DNA of 64,000 nt from NCBI RefSeq assembly GCF_001638985.1, contig NW_017265142.1, forward strand, positions 248,001-312,000, in the 5' to 3' direction. Source of the DNA: Phycomyces blakesleeanus NRRL 1555(-). Its lineage: Eukaryota > Mucoromycota > Mucoromycetes > Mucorales > Phycomycetaceae. Positions within the stretch are counted from its first letter, which is position 1. Each line of letters opens with the position of its first letter. A program made the position numbers and the translations under genes. This document shows, in pieces, positions 1 to 9,926 of this stretch. The notes beneath the pieces are model-generated. The model worked only from the letters and a program-made list of their open reading frames with translations, was not told the origin of the DNA and made no database searches.

Positions 1-1
1 A

Positions 2-196
2 TTAAACATCTTGAGTGTATTTTGGATTTTGTTCTTTGGTGTTATTTTGTGTGTTCCCTCTTATCACCCTGTGGAGGCAGAGACCATGAATTGGGCAAGT
101 TTGATGATAGGTGCGGTATCGATCTTTGCCTTGTGTTTCTGGTTTATCTCTGGTCGAAAGAACTATAAAGGACCAGTTCAGACCACTGAAGAGTAG
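2..196 (+). CDS. Amino-acid permease (APC superfamily), C-terminal end only
   Basis: The reading frame is open from base 2 and ends at a TAG at 194-196, so the gene starts outside the window. The visible 64 residues hold a hydrophobic helix, a loop with the motif MNWASLMIGAV, a second helix and a short tail with SGRKNYKGP. This ending (a final helix, then a W-F-x-SGRK-x-Y-KGP-like tail) is typical of fungal GABA/choline/amino-acid permeases of the UGA4/HNM1 group, plasma-membrane or vacuolar proton symporters. Substrate cannot be told from the tail. A/T-rich 3' flank with possible poly-A signals (aataaa near 287) follows. The family call is good; the subfamily is a guess. Confidence 0.75.
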   Translation, partial: LNILSVFWILFFGVILCVPSYHPVEAETMNWASLMIGAVSIFALCFWFISGRKNYKGPVQTTEE

Positions 197-683
197 ATAT
201 ATACTTTTACTTATTTATTTCTTCCTGTACATAAAAATAATATGATAAATTACTTTTTTGCTCCATACTCTTTTATCTATATATTCAATAAATTCAAAAT
301 AATAATAACAAAAACAACAACAATAAAGGCACCCTTTGATTCACTATTGTCGCTTTAAAAAATGTGGTTGTTATGGAAACCATACAGAATATTATATAAA
401 ATAAAAAAGTAGGATATTTAAATGTTTGTATACATGCGTATGCACTAGGATAAATCAGCTTAGACCCTCTTCTAAGCCTATTTCTATTTATTTAATATTG
501 AACCTCTTTAAAGCTATTTAGCTGTATATTTCTATTTCTACTTTTATTACCTTTGTGTTCAGACCATTACGCATCTTTTAACTCCACTCAACTTAACATG
601 TTTGTATCCAACCATTTTGTTCACGCTTTCCTATGTGAAGACGTGTATAAAAATAAATAAAAAATCATTATTTGATTGCATTA
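197..683. other. AT-rich intergenic stretch, no gene seen
   Basis: This is the 3' flank of the permease gene plus AT-rich DNA up to the left end of the inverted-repeat element. I see no exon with credible splice signals on either strand. Confidence 0.5.
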
Positions 684-1220
684 GGCGTTCACATAGTTGC
701 GGTCGACCGATTTTTTTCGTCGGTCGACCGGTTTTTTTTCCCAATTTTAGGCAAAAAATTTATTCCAAAAATGGGCAACAAATTTAAGTGCATCCCCAGC
801 AAAAGACAGGGGATGCACTAAAAATCGCTCCTTTTATAGAATATTTAATCGACGACATCTTTTTAAGCTGACGAGTCTTTGTCTACTTTTTTGCTGAAGT
901 CTTAAAGCACTTAATTATTTACATCATCTGCATATTGCTCTTATTTTTTAGGCATTTCTGATAAAGAAAAGGTTGTTATTAAAAAAATCAGTAAAGTTCA
1001 TTTTTTGAAGCCTTTGAACTGACTATTATTACTGTTATTCATGTTTGTAAATAGATAGAAAAATAAAAGTTTATTAGGGGGTATTTTAGTAAAATACAAA
1101 TATTATGTGAAACTAACCTCGAGTGACTCTTGTTTTCAATTTCAGAAGCTACTATAAACAGTAAAGAAAATTAAGGCGGTCGACCGTTAAAAATCGGTCG
1201 ACCACAACTATGTGAACGCC
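684..1220. mobile_element. Miniature inverted-repeat element (Tc1/mariner-like) with TA target duplication
   Basis: The two ends are inverted repeats. The left end at 684-716 begins GGCGTTCACATAGTTG, then GGTCGACCGAT and a T run. The right end at about 1188-1220 reads as the reverse complement of the same sequence with one C/T difference. Each outer end is bordered by TA (682-683 and 1221-1222), the usual target duplication of Tc1/mariner elements. Just inside each end a second copy of the GGTCGACCG palindrome (SalI site GTCGAC) occurs (722-730 and 1176-1185), giving paired subterminal motifs that could be transposase-binding sites. At 537 bp with no transposase-like ORF it is a non-autonomous element. 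Family is inferred from the TA only. Confidence 0.75.
787..819. repeat. Perfect 11-bp hairpin inside the miniature element
   Basis: AGTGCATCCCC (787-797) and its exact reverse complement GGGGATGCACT (809-819) are separated by an 11-base loop. The stem is GC-rich compared with the surrounding AT-rich element, so it would fold stably in RNA or single-stranded DNA. Confidence 0.7.
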
Positions 1221-1577
1221 TATTAATTTCTCCATTGAGTGTAACATTGCCGTGAAACGTGGACATTAATTTTGGTTTTGGACAAAACAGATAATAATTT
1301 CTTGTTTTAAATGTCATATATACATAAACTATTATAAATATTATATAAAACCATGAACGCATTAAAGCACCAAAGCATTAAAGCAAGATAAACAGTAAGA
1401 AAAAAGAAAGAAAAGAGAAACATGAGTAAAGAAGTACGTAATGTGAAGAAATAAGGAAATTTATGAATGAATTAATGCTATAGGTGCTTTCCATGATTCT
1501 ATATATTTAAAAAGAGATTTTTCAGTATCAAATAAGCTAATTTTATCCACTGATAGCCTCATCATACGTCTACTTTA

Positions 1578-2136
1578 CCTGATGAATGCACGAATATCAT
1601 TTGGTTCTGTGCTTAACCCGGCAAAATCGATGACTGCCAAACGGATATGTAGCTTGTCATATCCCCATCACAGTTCTTGACCAATGCCAAGTGATGTTTA
1701 TAGTTTCCTTTGCATCGCAACATGATGATATGTACACTTTGGTGCATAAGCTCCTCGTGCGCAGACGATGGATCATTTCGCTCAGAAGGTTGCATCTAGT
1801 GTTAATACGTTCTTTGCCTTTAGATTTTCTTGCATATCCAATTGTTGTCATCGGATGGTGACGACAGTGTTGCTCGTATTTGACCAGGTCCTCGGTAACG
1901 TTGATTCCCAAATGTTTGTCCAGAAACACCCACAGCCATCGGCCTTCCAATCTTTTGCCATTTGACTTCATTGCTGTACGTTCACCCCACGCGTTACAGC
2001 TGTTGATCCAACCCTCAATCTGCTTCGTCGAGTTCGTGGCTGGTCGGAAGCGTTTTTCCAATATTGATTTTTGCTGAACTGACGCCAAGAAGATATGCTG
2101 GAATAGGGTAACATTCAAGGGTCGGTTTACATGCAT
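1578..2136 (-). pseudogene. Fossil serine-recombinase-like ORF (transposon-derived)
   Basis: A 159-codon open frame runs from 2136 to 1657 on the minus strand. Its middle has GYARKS followed by a basic stretch, LLSEMIHRLRTRS, then a V/I-Y-I-S-S/P-C-C pattern. GYARxS at the start of a beta strand is the signature of the serine recombinase (resolvase) N-terminal domain. From memory, Mucoromycota transposon proteins have the same order of motifs. After the stop near 1657 another frame continues with LAVIDFAGLSTEPNDIRAFI (about 1580-1640), which fits the next part of such a domain, so at least one frameshift separates the pieces. No credible start or full-length gene is visible. Family assignment is by motif only and should be read as a hypothesis. 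Confidence 0.45.
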
Positions 2137-3015
2137 GATTTGCTTAAAATGTGCCAGGCACAGCTCTTTCGCACATATCTCACTTTGGTCGGGGAAGATA
2201 GTGTGAAGAGTTAGTCAATATGTAACGGTCCACCTCTATGTCCCCACCCATCCTCTTGGTCACTCTTTAAACCCACCTTCCCGGTTATTCTCTTCATCCA
2301 TCTCCCCATTGTTTCCTATTTGACTTTAGGTCTATCTCCCTGGTAGAACCTAGAAGCCTTCAGATCTGTTCTATCTCCTTTGGGAAGACATGGCTACTAG
2401 ATGTGCCTTCTTGGGCTCTCCCCATCTCTTATTTAGAAAATACAAAGCTCTCAAAAAACATCATATAACAAATAAAATTCAAAACAAAAGCCGTGGTGTC
2501 TTCTTTTGCTTCGCAGCAATGGAGGCTCACCAACCCTCTTGAGCACAAAGCTCTCTACAAACAAAAAATATACATTTGGTAATCATTGCCTGTCGGAAAA
2601 GTAGTAGACTAAACTCACGAACGCTGCTTCATATAATCAAGCTAACGAGGGATTCGTTAACTTTTATTAAAAAAAAGTCATTTTTTTTTGATATTATGTT
2701 AGGGCGGGAATATTACTAATACCTTTATTAGAAAAAATAGTGAAAAAAATAAGTAAAGAAAAGTATACTGAAGGGATGCTTATATTCTTACACGCATACG
2801 TTAAAAATTACATCTATTAATATTTTCACGCTTAACCTTATCGTCAATTTAACAACAAAAAATAATACAACATGATTGGTCTATCATGTCTTACAATGTT
2901 TTTCAAATTTCTTTCAAGTTTGGCAAACTTTTGAGAAAGTTTATCAAACATTTGCGTTTTTCACGCCCAGATTTCTTTATAAGGATAATTTAAACTCCTC
3001 TAAAAGTTTTACAAT
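2137..3015. other. Intergenic, pyrimidine-biased then AT-rich
   Basis: 2220-2440 is pyrimidine-biased on the plus strand, with repeated CATCTCC/CACC-type words. From 2640 on the DNA is AT-rich. I see no gene or RNA. Confidence 0.4.
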
Positions 3016-3090
3016 GGGGATACTCAGCCAGATTGATTGATCAAACTTTAAATTCAAAGCTCAATATTATTGGACTAAAATTGTAGTAGC

Positions 3091-3161
3091 GACGATCAAA
3101 ATTTGATCGTCTTTTTGAAAGATCAACTTTCGATCAAATTTCGATCAAAATTTGATCGAAA
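3091..3161. repeat. Cluster of GATCAAA/TTTGATC palindromes
   Basis: Within 71 bases there are two near-perfect palindromes, each with a one-base centre: 3091-3111 (arms GACGATCAAA/TTTGATCGTC) and 3139-3161 (arms TTTCGATCAAA/TTTGATCGAAA). Two further GATCAAx words lie between them. The same word occurs in both terminal repeats of the surrounding element (3040-3045; 3741-3754 is the 14-base palindrome TTTGATCGATCAAA). Repeated short palindromes near an element end are typical binding sites for its transposase; that role is inferred. Confidence 0.65.
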
Positions 3162-3247
3162 AACGTACGGCTCTCTGATTGGCTGAATCATTACTTTTTT
3201 ATATGCAATACGATACTGTTTTTATCTTTCTCCTTAATAGATCATAG

Positions 3248-3613
3248 AATTTATTGGCGACAAAGTCATATAATACTTCTTTCTCTCCATCTTACATTCC
3301 AAAATATAGTACAAAGCAACAAACAATTGATGCCTTGAAGAAATCGCGTAAAATCAGTGAATTTATCGTGAAAAAAAACACTGGTAGAGTCTTTATAGCA
3401 AGTATAGACGAGCTTATTAAAGATATTTTAGAAGTAATCAAAAAGGAAGTTAACGTAAAGTTGGAGCAGATGGCTGCCGTGAAGAAGCTTGAAAAATCCC
3501 TTAAAGCAAATAGATACATACACAAGGTTGACAATGTATTGCCAGATCTTGAGTCAAATGAAAGAACGCTTGGCTTCTTCGAAAGTCTAGGCGTATATAG
3601 GTTCAAAGAATAA
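3248..3613 (+). CDS. Unrecognised basic ORF inside the second inverted-repeat element
   Basis: The frame is open from the base after TAG at 3245-3247 to a TAA ending at 3613, about 121 codons. I do not recognise the product. It is lysine-rich, with a Ser/Tyr-rich start, a likely helical centre (DELIKDILEVIKKEV followed by KKLEKSLKAN) and an acidic-aromatic tail (FFESLGVYRF). There is no ATG near the beginning; the first is internal, around 3470. Either the ORF is an exon entered through the splice-like ATCATAG at 3241-3247, or it is a remnant. It sits wholly between the inverted repeats, so it moves with the element if the element moves. There are no DDE, RuvC or recombinase motifs. Confidence 0.35.
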   Translation, partial: NLLATKSYNTSFSPSYIPKYSTKQQTIDALKKSRKISEFIVKKNTGRVFIASIDELIKDILEVIKKEVNVKLEQMAAVKKLEKSLKANRYIHKVDNVLPDLESNERTLGFFESLGVYRFKE

Positions 3614-4018
3614 ATCAGAATGTGCAAAAGGTTGTTCTATATATGCTATAAAATCTAAGAATTTTGTACGAATTTTGTACTTTTGTCTTTTGGTGTCCTC
3701 AACTACAAATGGAGATCATTGGCTAAGATTCACGCAAGAATTTGATCGATCAAACTGGCTGAGTACCCCCAATGTTTCACAAGGTCTCTATTTTCTGTGA
3801 ACGAATTGACAGCTTTGTCTGGGTTTTAATAGTTTCTTTTTGCGTCAGTTAAATACCTTTTTTTGGAGATTGACTTGCGTTTCATACTTCCTTACAAAAA
3901 AAAAGAAACCCATCTTTAATTTCGTATTTATTTCATAGCACAACTTGCTTGGACTTATCTCGTTCTTCTTTCTTCTGAATTCTTTACTCACTTTATAAAA
4001 GCCGTTACATTTTCTCTA

Positions 4019-5459
4019 ATGACCACCTATAACAAAGTAAATATTATACCAGAAATACTATATAATTCTAGATAAACTCTATATCCATTCGATTAGCTAT
4101 TAAAATTCATCAATTGATTAGATAGTTAATTAGTTATTTCAAGAAGTATATATATATGTGATAATTCAACAGATTATATATATATATTTAAATTATTATA
4201 CATCTATATATCAACTTTAGATTTATTAATTTTCTTTACTTTACTTATCTTGGTCGCGTTTGTTAATAGATTCCAACTTCTGACCTTACCAACTTAACAT
4301 CCACTACGAAATCTGATCAGCCTTGGGATGTTCAAGCTTCAAGCTCAAGTGATGTATCTGCCGTTGACTCCACCTTAAAAATTCAAGTCTCTTGCGATGA
4401 CGACAATGACGAAGAACAGGAAGACCAAGAAGACCAAGAACGACGTCAACTACTGCAGCAGCAACAAGTCGATTTGGATGCCAGTTTTGAAGATTCAGTT
4501 TCGATTGACATGAGCTCTGAGACCCAATCACTTAATACAGCCATGCCATCTACTGCCAGACAAATGACGACTACTGATGGAGTGTTTTGTAATCTGTCTG
4601 CTAAGCCTGAATCTGAGGCTAATTCTGTAGAAGAAGCACCACCTGTAAGTTGACCAACCAAATATAATTATTAAAATATATATATATATAATTCAAACCA
4701 AGACAAGATAAGAATAGTATTATTTTTATATAAATATATTTTATACTCATTACTCATTACTCATTTTAATGCATATATAAAATATATAATATATAATATA
4801 TATATATATATACATATTGTTTTTTAGACTTATGATGTTGCTACAGCAGATCGGGTTCCACCTTATCGGTACACTACAATTGTACCGATTCCTATTGGAG
4901 ACATGATCCTGGTTGAGGGAATTCCAGTTGGAGATTTTTTTCACTTCTTTTTGAATTTCGCTATTTCATACGCTTTCCAGATCTTTGGATTTCTGCTCAC
5001 CTACATGGTTCACACCTCACATGCAACCAAGGTAATTCATAATATAATTCAGCTCAATTGGATTTAATTGAGTTGAATATTATTGTACTGTATTATACAT
5101 ATATAAATATAATACTGATTTTTTTAAAATGCTTGTAGCAAGGATCTCTTGCAGGATTAGGTTTGACTATGGTCACATATTCAAGCTATCTTAATAACAG
5201 TAAGTATAACAATCTATAGTTTGTCTTTTTTTTTTAAAAAAATTAAATTAAATACTTAATTGATCAAATAGTGACTACTGGTGACGGTGATGTACCCGAT
5301 GATTCAGCACAAAATGCACAGGATTCTAGTATTGAATCAAGCATATTATTGATCCTCGGTTGGTTCTTAATCATGCGTTCAGTACTAGAATACACACGAG
5401 CCAGAAAACTTGAACGAGCCATTGCTATGGAACAAGCAGTCGAAGATTCTATTGTTTAA
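4019..5459 (+). CDS. Bsd2/Ndfip-family adaptor of NEDD4/Rsp5 ubiquitin ligase
   Basis: Five exons (4019-4036, 4270-4644, 4828-5031, 5139-5199, 5272-5459) join in phase to 281 residues. The N-terminal half is acidic and Gln-rich (about residues 40-75), cytosolic and probably disordered. A PPTY motif (PPxY, the WW-domain ligand of Rsp5/NEDD4) lies at about 130-133, straddling intron 2. Then follow IGDMILVEGIPVGDFF and three hydrophobic segments, including FGFLLTYMVHTSHATK and ILGWFLIMRSVLEY. These are hallmarks of yeast Bsd2 and animal Ndfip1/2, Golgi/endosomal membrane proteins that recruit the ligase to cargo such as metal transporters. The family call is firm. The six-codon first exon is the least certain part; it was chosen because it gives an ATG, a GTAAAT donor and phase 0. 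Confidence 0.88.
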
Positions 5460-6161
5460 ATTCACTGCTGTTCTTGTTAGTACTGATATTTAACCTACTC
5501 TCTTTTGCATATTCACAAACACACCCACCACAGACACAGACATACATTTGTATATTGACATATTTCCCTTTTCTTACCTTCCTTTACCTCTTTACTTTTT
5601 TATTTTATTTTGCTTTGTTTTGCTTCGTTTCATTCTGCTTTATTATTATTATTATTATCTTATTCTCTCATCATACATTCACAATCTCACCCTCACGATT
5701 TCCTTTCCTCTCTTTTACATATATATATTTCTTGTTTATAACATGTTTCCATGTGTATATACACACAAGCATAATATTTATATATATAAAATAAATAAAA
5801 AAATAGTTTATTTATTACAAGTATAAGTTTAATCGAAATAATTGCAGAGAATTGGGTGGGTAAGATGAGTAATATTAATATGATTGTTCATTTTTTTTCT
5901 TCCTTTTATTCTAAAGCTAATTTGAATAGATAAAAGTACAGAAAGAACAATATTAGTGGTAAGAAAGAAGAAATGGTACAAATGTGGAGTAAAAGAGGAT
6001 GTTTGATTTAGTGTGTAGTGTGCAGTGTGTATATGTATATATAATTTTAAACTTCTTTAAGAAAAAATAAAATAAAACTGGGTGCCCTTTTGAAAGCAAA
6101 AATAAATAAATAAAAAGGCTATAGTTTGTTTTGTGTTTGTTGAACAAGCTTCTTCTTTCTT
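5460..6161. other. Convergent 3' flanks, no gene seen
   Basis: The stretch lies between the stops of the Bsd2-like gene (+) and the small gene on the minus strand. It is pyrimidine-rich on the plus strand around 5560-5720, with several AATAAA-like words near 5785-5800 and 6095-6115 that could serve as poly-A signals. No coding signal is visible. Confidence 0.5.
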
Positions 6162-6445
6162 TTACTTTCTGGCATTTCTGGCTTCCTTTTCCAAGTTCTC
6201 CTTAAAGGCTTTCATGAATTCACTGCCGGTCTTGGTACCTATTATTAATATTAAATACAAGTCATTACAAATGTTGTACATTAAGAGGTTAAAATATAAA
6301 TATATTTATTATCTAATTTACCTTTCTCAGTAACAGTAGAGACATGCTGATGGGTCTTTGCAGCCATGCGGTGGAAGAGAGGACTGGCCAACAGACGCTC
6401 GGTGACAAATGAAGACAGCCAGAAGTTTGCAATGCGTTGGAACAT
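6162..6445 (-). CDS. Small basic protein, probably mitochondrial, unknown function
   Basis: Two exons (6322-6445 and 6162-6238) with a GTAAAT donor join in phase to 66 residues. The start is MFQRIANFWLSS, an amphipathic stretch with Arg/Lys and no early acid, as in mitochondrial targeting peptides. The middle has RLLASPLFHRMAAKTH. The tail is helical and charged (FMKAFKENLEKEARNARK). I do not recognise a named family, although short fungal mitochondrial proteins with an 'SPxFHR' segment seem familiar. The clean frame, a splice site that preserves codon phase and the position in a gene-dense stretch support a real gene. It diverges from RLI1, with 555 bases between the two starts. Confidence 0.7.
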
Positions 6446-7000
6446 TTTGGTTTTATTGTAAGAATGAAATAAAGAACAAAAGAGAGAGAGAGAAAAATAA
6501 AATAAATAAATAAATAAATAAATAAAATATATGATATACAGAAATTTCTAGGCTTGTTCTTCCCCCGCCACACACACTCACACACATTGAATACTTATTT
6601 CTTATTGTAACCTTTGACATCCAGATGTGGATTTCAACCAATAAAAGCAGTCACGACATGACATCAAATCCCGTCCAATTTTTTTTATTTATATATGTAT
6701 ATTATTTATTTATTTTTTCGAACCTCGCAAAAAAAAACAAGAAAGTAAAAAAATAGAAAAAAAGGTTGAAAAAGAGTTACGCTTGTTTTCCGCACTTTTC
6801 TTATTCTCTAAGCGATCTCCCACCCCCTCCTCTTTTTCTCTTTTTTCTCTCTCTCTCTTTCTCTATACATAAACTCCCCTTTTTTTCTCTTTTATATTAA
6901 AGGAAGAAAAAGCCATTTTTGTAGACCAGAACAACAAAAAGAAGAACAAAAAAGAACAAAACTTTCATATTATATATATATATATATTTAATATATTAAA
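6446..7000. promoter_or_regulatory. Divergent promoter region between the small gene and RLI1
   Basis: Both start codons face away from this 555-base gap. It contains a polypyrimidine block (about 6790-6890, runs of CTCTCT and TTTTTCTC) shortly before the RLI1 start, the usual layout of 5' leaders in this window. There is also a (TAAA)n-like repeat at 6498-6525. No individual factor site is claimed. Confidence 0.4.
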
Positions 7001-9926
7001 ATGAGTGACAAATTGACTCGTATTGCCATTATCAATGCCGACAAGTGCAAACCCAAGAAGTGTAGACAGGAATGGTAAGTCAATTGAAAACCAAACGAAG
7101 ATTGCAAACGAAAAAACGAAAAAAAAAGTCAAAACAGTGCTACTAGTAATAGTATTATGTTGTAATATTATTATTTGAATGAATACTAATGTCTTGTTCA
7201 TCCCCCTTTATATATATATATATATATATTAAACAGTAAAAAGTCTTGCCCTGTAAACAGAATGGGTAAAGTTGGCAATATTCAATAAGCAGGAGAAAAA
7301 CAGTATAAAAACATACAGGCAGACAGACTCGTTATATATATATATATATATATATAAAATCAATCAATTAATCAATCAATTAATTAATAAACTAATCGTC
7401 TTTATTGTTTCAAATATACATTTTTATTATCTTATAGGCAAGTTCTGTATTGAAGTCGAACCTACTTCCAAGATTGCCTACATTTCAGAATCCCTTTGCA
7501 TCGGTTGTGGTATCTGCCCCAAAAAATGTCCCTTTGATGCCATTCACATCATCAACTTGCCCACCAATCTCGAGAGCGAAGTCACCCATCGTTATTCTGC
7601 AAACTCCTTCAAGCTCCATCGTTTACCCGTCCCACGTCCTGGCCAGGTACTCGGTCTTGTCGGTACCAACGGTATCGGAAAGTCCACTGCCCTGAAGATT
7701 CTCTCCGGAAAGATGAAGCCTAACCTCGGTCGCTACGACAATCCCCCCGACTGGCAAGATATCCTTAAGTACTTCCGTGGATCAGAATTGCAGAACTACT
7801 TTACCAAGATTCTTGAAGATAACTTGAAGGTAAATAACATTTGCTTTGATCTGATTTGATCTGATTTGATATGGGTTGATCTAAATTGATCTGGATCATT
7901 ACAAATAATGATAGTAGTTGTAACAACAATTTAGAGATAATTTATTATACAAAAAAGAGAAATATATATAAGGGGGAAAAATAAGGAGTAAAAAGAAAAT
8001 GGCAAAAATGATATATATTATATATAAATGCTTGGATGAATAATTGAATTTGTTTTTTTTGTGCTTTTAATTGTTCATAGGCTATTATTAAGCCCCAGTA
8101 CGTCGATCATATCCCCAAGGTTGTCAGTGGCAAGGTTGGCGCTTTGCTCGATGACAAACTTGAACGCAACAACCTCGACGATATCATCGATGCTTTAGGT
8201 ACACAATATATAATTTAAATTTAAATTTAATGATATGTGAAAAGGGAGAGAGAGAGAGAATATGTATATATTAGATTTATCATTATTATCAAACTTTGAT
8301 TACTTACATACATATATAATATTTAGATCTCCAGGAAGTTTTGACCCGTGAAGTTGGTCAATTGTCTGGTGGTGAATTGCAGCGTTTTGCTATTGGTGTT
8401 GTTTGTGTCCAGCAAGCCCATGTGTGAGTTGGATTTTATTTGTTGTTGTTTGTTTTATGGTGTATGTAGATATTTGAAACAAAAAATGTATATATAAAAC
8501 ATTCTTTCTGAGGGGGGGAGGGGCGAAACATAATATCTATCATGCAAAAAAAAACCTTGATAATTTGTTAATTGATTTGTATTTTATAGTTATATGTTCG
8601 ATGAGCCTTCTTCATACTTGGATGTCAAGCAGCGTTTGAATGCTGCCCGAGTTATCCGTGGCTTGATTTCCCCCGAAACGTAAGTTCTATAGTGAAAGAG
8701 AGAGAGAGGGATAGTTTTTTGAAGTTGGTTAGCTGGTGTATGTGGTGTATACGATGGTATATAAATATGTATGTATGTGCGTGTGTGTACTTGAATAATA
8801 ATGAAATGTTCTTCTTTTTAGCTATGTTATCGTTGTTGAGCACGATTTGTCCGTATTGGATTACTTGTCTGATTACGTCTGTATTCTTTACGGTGTACCC
8901 TCTGTCTATGGTGTTGTTACTCTCCCTGCATCAGTTCGTGATGGTAAGAAATGCTAACTGATGGCTGAAAATAATCATCATGTACCGAATACATAAAATA
9001 CCTGGTTAAAGCTCTCATATTAATCAATTGATTACTCAAATATTATAGGTATCAACATTTTCTTGGATGGTAACATTCGTACCGAGAACTTGCGTTTCCG
9101 TGAGGAATCCTTGACTTTCAAGATTGCTGAGGTTGCAGATGATACCACAGTCGACAAGCAGAGAGACTACAAGTACCCTGCTCTTTCCAAGACTCTTGGA
9201 GACTTCAAGCTCGATGTTCGCCCTGGTGAATTCACAGACTCTGAGATTGTTGTCATGTTGGGTCAGAACGGTACCGGTAAGACTACCTTCATCCAGATGC
9301 TTGCCGGCCGTCTTGCTCCTGATAATGGCAAGAAGGTCCCCGAGCTCAACGTGTCCTTCAAGCCCCAGAAGATCAGTCCTAAGTTCAAGGGAACTGTCCG
9401 CATGCTCTTCATCAAGAAGATCAAGGCTGCCTTCCTCAACCCACAGTTCCAGACCGACGTCGTGAAGCCCATGAGCATCGAGGGTATCATTGATCAGGAA
9501 GTCACCCATTTGTCTGGTGGTGAATTGCAGCGTGTGGCCATTGTGCTTGCACTCGGACAGCCCGCCGATATTTACCTTATCGATGAGCCTTCTGCCTATC
9601 TCGATTCAGAGCAGCGTATTATTGCCGCCAAGGTCATCAAGCGTTTCATTGTTCACTTTAAGCGCACAGCCTTCATTGTCGAGCACGATTTCATCATGGC
9701 TACTTACCTTGCTGACCGTGTCATTGTCTATGACGGTACTCCCTCTGTCCACGCCGTCGCAAACTCCCCCCAGTCTCTCTTGTCGGGTATGAACAAGTTC
9801 TTGGCATCACTCCAAATCACCTTCCGTCGTGACCCTACCAACTTCCGTCCCAGAATCAACAAGCTTGATTCTCAATTAGATCAGGAACAGAAATTGAGCG
9901 GAAACTTCTTCTTCTTGGAGCAGTAA
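7001..9926 (+). CDS. RLI1: ABCE1/Rli1, iron-sulfur ribosome-recycling ATPase
   Basis: Eight exons (7001-7074, 7237-7265, 7438-7829, 8081-8198, 8327-8423, 8590-8679, 8822-8943, 9049-9926) join in phase to 599 residues; yeast Rli1 has 608. The N-terminal domain keeps two ferredoxin-like cysteine clusters: [17 protein letters not shown], spread over the first exons, and [12 protein letters not shown]. The first ATPase has Walker [10 protein letters not shown] and signature LSGGELQRF with a DEPSSYLD box. The second has [18 protein letters not shown] and DEPSAYLD. The protein splits 80S ribosomes after termination with eRF1 or Dom34 and also helps initiation. All catalytic motifs are intact. The 3' exon is GC-richer than the introns, as in other highly expressed genes here. 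Confidence 0.98.

Larger units (their letters stand above)
3016..3770. mobile_element. Second inverted-repeat element, about 755 bp, carrying an ORF
   Basis: The left end (3016 onward) reads GGGGATACTCAGCCAG, then ATTGATTGATCAAAC. The right end, reverse-complemented from 3770, reads GGGGGTACTCAGCCAG, then TTTGATCGATCAAAT. The ends therefore match over about 30 bases with a few substitutions. AAT lies directly outside both ends (3013-3015 and 3771-3773), a candidate 3-bp target duplication. G-rich termini and a 3-bp duplication suggest PIF/Harbinger-like mobilisation, but AAT is not the classic TWA and no DDE transposase is visible. The interior has an array of GATCAAA/TTTGATC palindromes near the left end and one ORF on the plus strand. 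It is unrelated in end sequence to the element at 684-1220. Confidence 0.65.

Noticed and set aside
4304..4661. Two minus-strand ORFs opposite the Bsd2-like gene
   Set aside because: They mirror the acidic/Gln-rich exon 2; the plus-strand reading has family motifs and splice sites in phase.
9036..9509. 157-codon open frame on the minus strand opposite RLI1
   Set aside because: It lies inside the highly conserved second ATPase exon of RLI1 and is a by-product of its codon bias; no splice or homology support.
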